This document shows positions 32,385 through 40,053 of a DNA stretch of 58,390 nucleotides, one piece after another. Each line of letters begins with the position of its first letter. The first letter of the stretch is position 1. The DNA comes from Cryobacterium sp. Y50. GTDB lineage: Bacteria; Actinomycetota; Actinomycetes; Actinomycetales; Microbacteriaceae. The stretch is from assembly GCF_002929805.1 (NCBI RefSeq), contig NZ_PJJM01000080.1, positions 1 through 58,390 on the forward strand. Reading direction: 5' to 3'. Position numbers and translations under genes: made by a program. The notes below the pieces were generated by a model. That model ran no database searches. It had not been told where the DNA came from and saw nothing but the letters and a program-made list of their open reading frames with translations.

Positions 32385-33919
32385 GCGCGCGCGACGCGAC
32401 CGCCCAGCGGGTCGCCGCCGTCACCGCTCACCGCGGGGATTCCCAGAATTTTCGGGAGAACACCCTCGCAGCGATTCGATCGGCGATTGCGGCGGGAGCG
32501 GACTACGTCGAGGTGGACGTGCGGGTCACCAGTGACGGCCAGGTGGTGTTACTGCACGATGCGAGTCTCCTTCGGCTATGGGGCCGGGAAGCCGCCATCT
32601 CCGACCTGACCTATGAGCAGGTCACCGCGTTGGGCGCCGGGGACCTTCGAATTCCCTTGTTGCGAGACGCCCTGCAGTTGTTCGAAGATTCCGCTGCCTT
32701 ATTGCTCATCGACATGGATGAGGAAGCACCGGCCGCACCGGCTTTTGAAGTAGTGCGTGTTAGCGGAGTGGACGTCGCGTGGTGTGGAAGTTTGGCCGGG
32801 ATGCGGCGCATCCGCTCTCTGGATGCGCAGGCTCACATCTGGCTGCCGTGGGACCGGCGCGAGGCGCCACCGCTCGAATTGATCGATGAGCTCCGACCGG
32901 ATTTTGTGAACGCGGAGTATGTCGTGCTCAGCCGGAAACTTGTGGACGACATTCATGCCCTGGGCTTGCGCGTGGCCTGTTGGACGGTCGATAGCGCCGC
33001 GGTAATGCGGTGGGTGCTCGCGCTGGGCGTGGATTCCGTGACCTCCAATCGGTTGGCTCTGCTCGCCGAGACCGTGCACGAGGCAGTCGGGCCTGAGGAA
33101 GCGCCGATACCTTTCTCGGCGGAGGAGTTGCGCGAGGCCAGTGCAATTGCGCGGGAACTCGCGATCTGGGCGCAGGAATACAGCCGATCCGCCGATAAGG
33201 GAACGATTTCGACCAAGGCGAACCCTGGCGACCTCGTGACCGAGGTGGACATCGCTGTCGAGCGCCACGTGCGCGAGCGCATCGCAGCCATATTTCCGTC
33301 GCACAACTTCGTCGGCGAAGAAATGGGCGGCGAGGCGCAGGCCGGTGTGCCGTGCTGGTACCTCGACCCGGTCGACGGCACGACGAACTATGCCAACCTC
33401 ATTCCGTGGACGTCGTTTTCACTCGCCCTGGCGGTGGATCACGTTCCCTACGTCGCCGTCGTGTCCGAACCCTGGCGTGGCGACCTGTTCGAAGCGGTGG
33501 CCGGGCAGGGCGCCCGACTTAATGGCGCTGCCCTGTCGCTGCCTCGACCCGAAAAGGGACCCCTGTCGTTGGCCGGACGGGTCGTGCACACGGAGCTCGC
33601 CGGACACTTGCCCTGGCCGGGCATGATCGAACTCCTGACCGCGCTGGGCGAGCGGTTCAGCATTATGCGGGTGATGGGCTCAGCCACGCTGACCGTCGTG
33701 GGAATAGCCGCCGGAAGGGGAGCCGCCTCGGTGATCGGTCAGTTCAGCGCCGTCGACCATCTGGCCGGCACGCTGATCGTGCAGGAGGCCGGTGGCGTAG
33801 TGCTCGACGAAGACGGGATTCCGAACGCATTTCCTCGCCGCGGCGGTATTCTGGTGGCCGCCCCGGAGGCCGCGATGGAAGTGTACGGCCTATGGCGCGC
33901 CGCCGTGCGCGCGAGCTGA
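32381..33919 (+). CDS. Glycerophosphodiester phosphodiesterase-inositol monophosphatase fusion
   Basis: A 512-residue bifunctional enzyme. Residues 1-230 are a GDPD TIM barrel: HRGD at 17-20, ENTLAAI, DYVEVDVRVTSDGQVVLLHD (Glu44, Asp46, His59) and the ending WTVDS, GVDSVTSN. Residues 250-512 are an IMPase-like phosphatase: TKANPGDLVTEVD, GEEMGG (312-317), LDPVDGTTNY (328-337) and VDHLAGTLIVQEAGG, all metal/lithium-site motifs. It has no signal peptide, so it acts in the cytoplasm on imported substrate. The likely sequence is cleavage of a glycerophosphodiester to a phosphorylated alcohol, then dephosphorylation. Glycerophosphoinositol would give inositol and glycerol. Both domains look complete. 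Confidence 0.93.
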   Translation: MSARDATAQRVAAVTAHRGDSQNFRENTLAAIRSAIAAGADYVEVDVRVTSDGQVVLLHDASLLRLWGREAAISDLTYEQVTALGAGDLRIPLLRDALQLFEDSAALLLIDMDEEAPAAPAFEVVRVSGVDVAWCGSLAGMRRIRSLDAQAHIWLPWDRREAPPLELIDELRPDFVNAEYVVLSRKLVDDIHALGLRVACWTVDSAAVMRWVLALGVDSVTSNRLALLAETVHEAVGPEEAPIPFSAEELREASAIARELAIWAQEYSRSADKGTISTKANPGDLVTEVDIAVERHVRERIAAIFPSHNFVGEEMGGEAQAGVPCWYLDPVDGTTNYANLIPWTSFSLALAVDHVPYVAVVSEPWRGDLFEAVAGQGARLNGAALSLPRPEKGPLSLAGRVVHTELAGHLPWPGMIELLTALGERFSIMRVMGSATLTVVGIAAGRGAASVIGQFSAVDHLAGTLIVQEAGGVVLDEDGIPNAFPRRGGILVAAPEAAMEVYGLWRAAVRAS

Positions 33920-34710
33920 TGCCCGCACTCGACGGCCTCGACCGGCACACAGCCTGGCACCTGATCGACCGGTTACCGCTCGACTTCGCCACCTTCCACC
34001 CGCAGGGACTGACCTTCGCCGCGGGGCTCACCTTTCTGTCTTCGGTGGAGATTCAGTCGGAAACCCGTGGAGTGGGTCACGTGTTTGTAATCGACGAGCG
34101 TGGAGCGCTGCAGCGGGACCTGATCGTGGGTGACGGCGAGATGTACCACCCGGGCGGCATCGACTTCGACGGCAGTTCAGTGTGGGTTTCGGTGGCGCAG
34201 TACCGCCCGGGCGGCCAGAGCATAATCATGACAATCGACCCGGAGACCGGCGAGGTTCGGGAGCGCTTTCGGGTCGCCGACCACGTGAGCTGGGTGGTCT
34301 GCGACCGGACGAATGGCCTGGTGCACGGCGCTAGCTGGGGCTCACGGTTCTTCTACACCTGGACTCTCGCTGGGGCGTTGGTCGCGTACTGGCCGAATCC
34401 GAGCGGGTTCATCGACTATCAGGACTGCCGCTTTCTCGGTGAGGGTCTCATCGCCGCGAGCGGAATCGCGGTGCTGAGCGGGGCATCCGGAGCCTTTGAG
34501 CTGGGCGGGTTGGCACTCATCGACACCGCACAGCACACGATTCCTCAGGAATTTCCGATCGGTCTGTACTCGACGAACGGGCACACGATCACTCGAAACC
34601 CCTTCGCGATCTCGTTCGACTCGGGCTGCGTGACGATGTGGGTGGCCCCCGACGATTTCGCTGAAGGTAACGGCACCGAGATTCTGACCTACCGCGCCAC
34701 CCCTGCCTGA
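33919..34710 (+). CDS. Conserved protein of unknown function, last gene of operon
   Basis: A 263-residue protein. The start ATG 33919 lies in a TGATG overlap with the preceding stop. There is no signal peptide. It has repeated strand pairs (GVGHVFVIDERGAL, SVWVSVAQYRPGGQSIIMTI, WVVCDRTNGLVHGASWGSRFFYTW) and conserved His residues (HPQGLTF, YHPGGIDFDG, LVHGASWGS), which together suggest a small beta-propeller, perhaps with metal-bound His. It resembles proteins I recall as DUF6454, which I could not verify. Given its place, it may act on the same substrate, for instance as a lactonase- or phytase-like enzyme, but this is a guess. Confidence 0.75.
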   Translation: MPALDGLDRHTAWHLIDRLPLDFATFHPQGLTFAAGLTFLSSVEIQSETRGVGHVFVIDERGALQRDLIVGDGEMYHPGGIDFDGSSVWVSVAQYRPGGQSIIMTIDPETGEVRERFRVADHVSWVVCDRTNGLVHGASWGSRFFYTWTLAGALVAYWPNPSGFIDYQDCRFLGEGLIAASGIAVLSGASGAFELGGLALIDTAQHTIPQEFPIGLYSTNGHTITRNPFAISFDSGCVTMWVAPDDFAEGNGTEILTYRATPA

Positions 34711-34725
34711 CCCCCGTTTCCGGGC

Positions 34726-34774
34726 CCATGATCGGGCCCGGGCCCGGTTTCGTAAGGTGGGCTCGGCGATCGCG
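34726..34774. repeat. 49-base intergenic repeat, copy B
   Basis: The partner of 28135-28183, located 16 bases after the end of the glycerophosphodiester operon. In place of the central palindrome of copy A it carries GGGCCCGGGCCC. The right half, from CGGTTTC to CGATCGCG, is the better conserved part. It may act as a terminator for the operon and the convergent DUF305 gene. Confidence 0.6.
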
Positions 34775-34804
34775 CCCGGCCCGAGCGGAGGCGCATCGGG
34801 AGCG

Positions 34805-35497
34805 CTACGAACGGTCGGCGAGCATCCCGGTCATCAGATCGATCTCGGACTCCTGGCTCAGCACTACCGAGGTCGCGAAGGTCTGCACGGTCGCGTTGGT
34901 GCTGCGGCTCCGCACGGCCTCGGCCATCTCGATCGCACCGTGGTGGTGAGCGATCATGATGGCGAGAAACTGGCGTTCAGCTTCGACCCCGGATGCCGCG
35001 GTGAGCGTGGCAATTTCGGCGGCGGTCGCGAGCCCGGGCATCGGCTCCCCGGCGACGTGTGCGGCGTCGGAACCGGCCGTGTGCTCGCCGTCGTGGGTCG
35101 CGCCGGAGAGGCCGGGCCGGGTCATCCAGGTCATCGACGGCTCCGGGGCGAATTGCGGCAGCCCCCACACGGCGAGCCACCCCGACATTTGCCCGCTCTG
35201 CTGGGCTTGCGTGACTGCAATGTCGTAGGAGAGCAGCCGCACCGGTTCATCGTCGGTTCGATCGCGGATGATCAGGGCGAGTTCGACCCCCTGGTTATGG
35301 TGCTCCTGCATGTCGCGGGCAAAGCCGGCCTCGGCGCTCGTTGTCTCGGGCGTCGCGTCGACGATCGTGCTCAGTCTCCCGATCGAGAATGCCACCGCAC
35401 CGACCGAGAGAGCCGTCACCAGAACGGATGCCGTGATCGCACGAATTAGGGTGCGGCGCGGTCGCGACGGTCGGACATTCGCTGGTCGCGCATTCAT
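34805..35497 (-). CDS. DUF305 family membrane-anchored protein
   Basis: A 230-residue protein. An N-terminal signal anchor (about 20-43) is followed by the DUF305 domain. This has its two characteristic His-rich sites: FARDMQEHHNQGVELAL (about 75-91) and LAIMIAHHHGAIEMAEAV (about 180-197). DUF305 (ferritin-like four-helix bundle, CopM-like) proteins are exported and some bind copper or silver. The start ATG 35497 avoids overlap with the upstream gene; the longer frame to 35545 is possible. It follows the DUF3105 gene by 25 bases, and this pair recurs together in actinobacteria as I recall. Confidence 0.85.
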   Translation of the reverse strand: MNARPANVRPSRPRRTLIRAITASVLVTALSVGAVAFSIGRLSTIVDATPETTSAEAGFARDMQEHHNQGVELALIIRDRTDDEPVRLLSYDIAVTQAQQSGQMSGWLAVWGLPQFAPEPSMTWMTRPGLSGATHDGEHTAGSDAAHVAGEPMPGLATAAEIATLTAASGVEAERQFLAIMIAHHHGAIEMAEAVRSRSTNATVQTFATSVVLSQESEIDLMTGMLADRS

Positions 35498-35522
35498 TGT
35501 GGGCTGCACGCTGTCCCGCGCT

Positions 35523-36203
35523 CTAGGAGACCTTGCCGGGTGCATCGATCGCGCCCGAGCATGGGCTGCCGTTTTCGGGCACGTTCGTGCTCTTCCAGAA
35601 TTCGGTGAAGAACTCGGCGATGCGCGTGTCGTCGGCGCTGTCGATCTGCAGCTGCGAATTCCAGCCGCTCAGCACGATCGGAGCGGGGAGGTCGTCATAC
35701 GGCGAGAGGATGACGTAGGTCGAGGGCAGCTTGGTCTTGAGCGTGTCAAGCTCAGCGTCGGAGATTGACGGGTCATAGGTAACCCAGAGCGCTCCGTGCT
35801 CGAGCGAATGCACCGCATTCTCGTTCGGGACCACCTGGTCGTAAACGCCGCAATTGAGCCAGGCCGCGCTGTGCGGGCCGCCGGCGGGCGGGGTCTGCTC
35901 GAAGGTGACTGCGGTCTCGATGTGACTGGTTGTGTTGCTGAAGGTCTGAACGCCGTCGATCGTGGACGCATCGCCGGCGCCGCCGCCCGCGTAGTTCGCC
36001 GCTTTCGGGGCGAACGCAAAAGTGGCGACTAGGAGGGCGATGATGGCGACCGCGGCGACAGAACCAGCGATGATGCCGATTTGTCGGTTGCGCTTGCTGC
36101 GCTTTTGCTGGCGGTGATATTCCTCCAGCTTTTTTGCACGCTTAGCAACGCGCTCTTCCTTGATCGACGCTTTATTGACGGGGGATCCGGGCTGGGGGGT
36201 CAC
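35523..36203 (-). CDS. DUF3105 family membrane-anchored protein
   Basis: A 226-residue protein. A highly basic cytoplasmic N-terminus (KEERVAKRAKKLEEYHRQQKRSKRNR) leads to one membrane helix (about 42-66). The extracellular DUF3105 domain contains WLNCGVYDQVVPNENAVHSLEHGALWVTY, a conserved segment with Cys and His residues, and DLPAPIVLSGWN. GTG 36203 has a GAGAGG ribosome site six bases upstream, whereas the longer frame to 36443 does not. It forms an operon with the DUF305 gene. The Cys/His pattern and partner suggest metal handling in the envelope, but there is no direct proof. Confidence 0.85.
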   Translation of the reverse strand: MTPQPGSPVNKASIKEERVAKRAKKLEEYHRQQKRSKRNRQIGIIAGSVAAVAIIALLVATFAFAPKAANYAGGGAGDASTIDGVQTFSNTTSHIETAVTFEQTPPAGGPHSAAWLNCGVYDQVVPNENAVHSLEHGALWVTYDPSISDAELDTLKTKLPSTYVILSPYDDLPAPIVLSGWNSQLQIDSADDTRIAEFFTEFWKSTNVPENGSPCSGAIDAPGKVS

Positions 36204-36472
36204 GACGGCCTCTCTATGGGAACTACCTCCATGCGAACGTATCAGTCGCCCCTGTACCTTCCCTCTGATCCCGCTCTCGCAGGTATTTCTCAGGCTGGTC
36301 GCCTGATCGCGCCGCCCGATAGACTGGATACGTGCCCGTTCACTCGTCGTGTTGCTGCTGTCGCTAGCCGACCTTCCACGAACGCGCCCGGCCAACGCCC
36401 AAAACGCGATGCGCCGGTGCAACCCGAGGCTGCGCCTGCCCACTGGCGCGCGGCTCGACAGAAGGAATTCCC

Positions 36473-37837
36473 ATGAAAATCTCTGACACCATTCTCGACC
36501 TCATCGGTGACACGCCGCTGGTCAAACTTCATAAGGTTACCGCGGGATTGACCGCGACGGTGCTGGTGAAGCTGGAATACCTTAATCCGGGCGGCTCGGC
36601 GAAGGACCGCATCGCGGTGCGCATCATCGATGCGGCCGAGCGCGACGGATTCTTGAAACCCGGCGGTACGATCGTCGAACCCACCTCCGGCAACACCGGG
36701 GTGGGTCTGGCCCTGGTGGCGCAGCAGCGCGGCTACAAGTGCGTGTTCGTGTTGCCCGACAAGGTTGGCGAGGACAAACGTAATGTCCTCACGGCATACG
36801 GCGCCGAGATCGTGGTGACGCCGACATCCGTTTTACCGGAGGACCCTGAATCGTACTACAGCGTCTCGGACCGGCTCGCCCGGGATATTCCGGGTGCGTT
36901 CAAGCCCAACCAGTACTTCAACCCGAACGGCCCGCTCAGCCACTACGAGACCACGGGCCCCGAGATCTGGCGCGACACCGACGGCACGGTCACGCACTTC
37001 GTCGCCGGAGTTGGCACCGGCGGCACCATCACCGGAACCGGCCGATACCTGCGGGAGGTGTCGAACGACGCCGTGCGCATCATCGGAGCGGACCCGGAAG
37101 GTTCGGTCTACTCCGGTGGTACCGGCCGGCCCTATCTGGTCGAGGGCGTCGGTGAGGACTTTTGGCCGGGCGCCTACGACCCCACCGTTGTGCACGAGGT
37201 CATCGCCGTCTCGGACGCCGACTCCTTCGCGATGACCCGCCGGCTCGCGCTTGAAGAGGGAATTTTGGTCGGTGGCTCGAGTGGAATGGCCGTCGTTGCC
37301 GCCCTGCGTGCAGCTGAAAAGCTCGGACCGGACGACACAATCGTGGTGTTGCTGCCCGATGGCGGGCGCGGTTATCTCGGCAAGATCTTCAACGACAAGT
37401 GGATGTGCAGCTACGGTTTCAGCGCAGCCCCCGCCGGTCACACGGTCGCGAATTTGCTCGAATCGAAGACGGGGACTCTGCCGGCCCTGGTCTATGTGCA
37501 CCCGAGCGACACCGTGCGCGACGCCATCGAGACCATGACTAGCCAGGATGTATCGCAGCTGCTCGTGCTGAGCGCCAAGCCGCCCGTCGTCATGGGGGAG
37601 GTGCTTGGCGCGGTCGATGAGCGCGCCCTGATGAACCGGGTTTTCTCCGGCGATGCCAGGCTCACCGACCGGGTTGGGGAGATCTTGGGTGTGCCGCTGC
37701 CGCTGATCGGCGTCAACGAGCCCGTCGCTGCCGCCCGCACCGCCTTCGCCACCCACGACGCGCTGCTCGTGACCGACGGCGGCAAACCACTCGGCGTCAT
37801 CACCCGGCACGACCTGCTCAGCTACCTGAGTGTCTAA
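36473..37837 (+). CDS. cbs: Cystathionine beta-synthase
   Basis: A PLP enzyme that condenses serine (or O-acetylserine) with homocysteine to give cystathionine, the first step of reverse transsulfuration; 454 residues. The catalytic domain has Lys44 in GGSAKDR as Schiff-base residue, EPTSGNTGVGLA (substrate loop) and GVGTGGTITGTG (phosphate-binding loop). Two CBS domains (about 335-395 and 400-454) form the C-terminal regulatory module, ending GVITRHDLLSYLS. AAGGAA precedes ATG 36473. Cystathionine gamma-synthase follows 23 bases downstream. The CBS domains distinguish it from simple cysteine synthase. Confidence 0.93.
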   Translation: MKISDTILDLIGDTPLVKLHKVTAGLTATVLVKLEYLNPGGSAKDRIAVRIIDAAERDGFLKPGGTIVEPTSGNTGVGLALVAQQRGYKCVFVLPDKVGEDKRNVLTAYGAEIVVTPTSVLPEDPESYYSVSDRLARDIPGAFKPNQYFNPNGPLSHYETTGPEIWRDTDGTVTHFVAGVGTGGTITGTGRYLREVSNDAVRIIGADPEGSVYSGGTGRPYLVEGVGEDFWPGAYDPTVVHEVIAVSDADSFAMTRRLALEEGILVGGSSGMAVVAALRAAEKLGPDDTIVVLLPDGGRGYLGKIFNDKWMCSYGFSAAPAGHTVANLLESKTGTLPALVYVHPSDTVRDAIETMTSQDVSQLLVLSAKPPVVMGEVLGAVDERALMNRVFSGDARLTDRVGEILGVPLPLIGVNEPVAAARTAFATHDALLVTDGGKPLGVITRHDLLSYLSV

Positions 37838-37860
37838 TCATTTCTACAGAGGGAATATTC

Positions 37861-39006
37861 ATGGCTAACAAGTTCGACACGATCGCCATCCACGCCGGTC
37901 AGGCATTCGACCCGACCACCGGTGCCGTCATTCCACCGATCTACCAGACCTCCACCTATGTACAGGAGAGCATCGGCAACCTGCGCGGCGGCTATGAGTA
38001 CAGCCGCGGCGGCAACCCCACCCGTACCGTGCTCGAATCTCTACTCGCCGCGCTGGAGGGGGGCAAGCACGGCCTGTCGTTCGCAAGTGGTCTCGCTGCG
38101 GAAGACACTATTTTGCGTGCCATCCTCAAGCCGGGCGACCATGTGGTACTCGGTAACGACGTTTACGGCGGAACCCACCGGCTCATCAACCAGGTGCACG
38201 GAGCCTGGGGCGTGCTCAACACGACCGTTGAGATGAGTGACCTCACGGCGGTTGAGGCGGCTATCCGCCCCGAAACCAAGATCCTCTGGGTGGAGACGCC
38301 GAGCAACCCGCTGATGAAGATCAGCGACATCGCGGCACTGTCCGAGATAGCGCACCGGTACGGTGTCATCGCGATCGTCGACAACACGTTTGCGTCGCCG
38401 GCCCTGCAGCATCCGCTTGCCTTCGGCGCTGACGTCGTCGTGCACTCGACAACGAAATATCTTGGCGGCCACTCTGATGTGCTTGGCGGCGCACTCATCA
38501 TCAACGATGACGAGCTGCACGAGAAGGCCAAGTTTCTGCAGTTCGCGGCCGGGCCGGTGTCGGCCCCGCTCGATTCCTGGTTGACCGTGCGCGGCATCAA
38601 AACGCTCTCGGTGCGCATGGAACGGCACTGCAAGAACGCTCAGGCCATCGCCGAATTTCTCGACGGCCACCCAGCCATCGAGCATGTCTACTACCCGGGG
38701 CTGCCCGGTCACCCCGGCCACGAGCTGGCCAAAAAGCAGATGTCCGGCTTTGGCGGCATGATCTCCATCGCGTTCGCCGGTGGTGCTGTGGCCGCACGCC
38801 AGTTCGCCGAGTCGATGCACCTGTTCCAGCTCGCCGAGTCACTCGGCGGCGTCGAGTCGCTCGTGAACTACCCCTCGGAAATGACGCACGCCTCGGTGCG
38901 CGGCACCGAGCTCGAGGTACCCGACAACATCGTGCGCCTGTCGGTCGGCATCGAAGACGTCGAGGACCTCATCGCAGACCTGAAGGGTGCGCTGCCCGGG
39001 GCCTGA
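37861..39006 (+). CDS. metB: Cystathionine gamma-synthase / gamma-lyase
   Basis: A PLP-dependent enzyme of the Cys/Met metabolism family, 381 residues. The active Lys199 lies in HSTTKYLGGHSD. YEYSRGGNPTRTVLE near the N-terminus and FASGLAAEDTIL bind the cofactor phosphate. The C-terminal domain carries NYPSEMTHASV and IVRLSVGIEDVEDLIADL. GAGGGAAT lies upstream of ATG 37861. Together with the beta-synthase it gives a two-gene transsulfuration operon. With beta-synthase beside it, the enzyme may run mainly as a gamma-lyase making cysteine. Sequence does not separate the synthase and lyase activities. Confidence 0.92.
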   Translation: MANKFDTIAIHAGQAFDPTTGAVIPPIYQTSTYVQESIGNLRGGYEYSRGGNPTRTVLESLLAALEGGKHGLSFASGLAAEDTILRAILKPGDHVVLGNDVYGGTHRLINQVHGAWGVLNTTVEMSDLTAVEAAIRPETKILWVETPSNPLMKISDIAALSEIAHRYGVIAIVDNTFASPALQHPLAFGADVVVHSTTKYLGGHSDVLGGALIINDDELHEKAKFLQFAAGPVSAPLDSWLTVRGIKTLSVRMERHCKNAQAIAEFLDGHPAIEHVYYPGLPGHPGHELAKKQMSGFGGMISIAFAGGAVAARQFAESMHLFQLAESLGGVESLVNYPSEMTHASVRGTELEVPDNIVRLSVGIEDVEDLIADLKGALPGA

Positions 39007-39092
39007 ATAGGGGCCACGCGTTCGTCGCAAGGCCCGCTTTCCGGACCCGGGGCCCGTGCAGAGGGACGGCGAATGCAAGAGAAACGCGAGGG

Positions 39093-39911
39093 TCAGTGCT
39101 CGCGGGAGAAGGCGGAGGCGCGGCGCACCTGATCGGGCGTTGGGCGAATTCCGGTGTAGAGAAAGAACTGCTCCTCGGCCTGCAGTGCGACGACCTCGGC
39201 TCCCGTGATGACCGGCTTGCCGAGCGCTCGCGCCGCCAGAATGAGCTGAGTTTCGGCGGGGGAGGCCACAACGTCGAAGACCAGGCGTGCCGCCGCTATT
39301 GCTTCCGGCAGAAATGACGTGACAGCGGATGCCGCGCCGCCGGCCATTCCCACCGGCGTGACGTTGACGATCAGGTCTGCGGTGAGCGCACCGACCTCGG
39401 GCACCCAGCCGTAGCCGTAGAGTGCGGCCAGCGCCCGGCCGGTGCCCTCATTACGCGCCACAATCGTGCCGTCGGCAAACCCTGCACCGTGCAGGGCCGC
39501 CGCAACGGCCTTGGCCATGCCGCCGCTGCCGCGCAGCATGACCGAATAGTTCGGCGGCACGGCGTGCTCGACGAGCAGGCGCTGCACGGCGGAATAGTCG
39601 GTGTTGTACGCCGTGAGGTGGCCCGCGTCGTTGACGATCGTATTGACCGAGTCGATGGCCGACGCCGAGGCATCCATTTCATCGATGAGAGCGATGACGT
39701 CTTCCTTGTAGGGCATCGATACGGCGCAACCGCGAATGCCTAATCCGCGCACGCCGGCGATCGCATTCGCCAGGTCGACCGGAGCGAAGGCCTTGTAAAT
39801 GTAATTCAGGCCGAGTTCTTCGTAGAGATAGTTGTGAAATCGGGTGCCCAGGTTGCTCGGGCGGGCCGCGAGTGAGATGCACAGGGTCATGTCTTTGTTG
39901 AGAATGGGCAT
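39093..39911 (-). CDS. Shikimate dehydrogenase-like protein
   Basis: A 272-residue AroE-family protein. The N-terminal substrate domain has SLAARPSNLGTRFHNYLYEE (replacing the classic SxS start), AVSMPYKEDVIALID, where the usual NVTxPxK Lys is kept as MPYK, and DSVNTIVNDAGHLTAYNTDY. The Rossmann domain contains MLRGSGGMAKAVAAALHGAG, with GSGGMA in place of GAGGAA. The C-terminal QAEEQFFLYTG motif matches the family. It is probably a quinate/shikimate- or aminoshikimate-type dehydrogenase rather than the housekeeping AroE. It is divergent from the LacI regulator, sharing a promoter region with two operator-like sites, so its substrate may relate to that regulator. Confidence 0.82.
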   Translation of the reverse strand: MPILNKDMTLCISLAARPSNLGTRFHNYLYEELGLNYIYKAFAPVDLANAIAGVRGLGIRGCAVSMPYKEDVIALIDEMDASASAIDSVNTIVNDAGHLTAYNTDYSAVQRLLVEHAVPPNYSVMLRGSGGMAKAVAAALHGAGFADGTIVARNEGTGRALAALYGYGWVPEVGALTADLIVNVTPVGMAGGAASAVTSFLPEAIAAARLVFDVVASPAETQLILAARALGKPVITGAEVVALQAEEQFFLYTGIRPTPDQVRRASAFSREH

Positions 39912-39957
39912 GAATCCAGTGTGCCGTGCTTTGCGACACGAGCCGGGCCGGGCGAAT

Positions 39958-39982
39958 GTGACCGTCACAATGTGACTGTCAC
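39958..39982. promoter_or_regulatory. Tandem GTGACNGTCAC operators
   Basis: Two 11-base palindromes, GTGACCGTCAC (39958-39968) and GTGACTGTCAC (39972-39982), lie three bases apart in the divergent region between the shikimate-dehydrogenase-like gene and the LacI regulator. The second sits just upstream of a CATAAT -10-like hexamer at 40000. A related dyad stands in front of the ara locus at 41401. They are likely binding sites of the adjacent LacI-family protein. Confidence 0.6.
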
Positions 39983-40053
39983 ATCGCGCTCTGTGGCTGC
40001 ATAATGTAAACGCGGGCCAATTTGTGACCGTGCACATGACTTCGGGGGTGACC

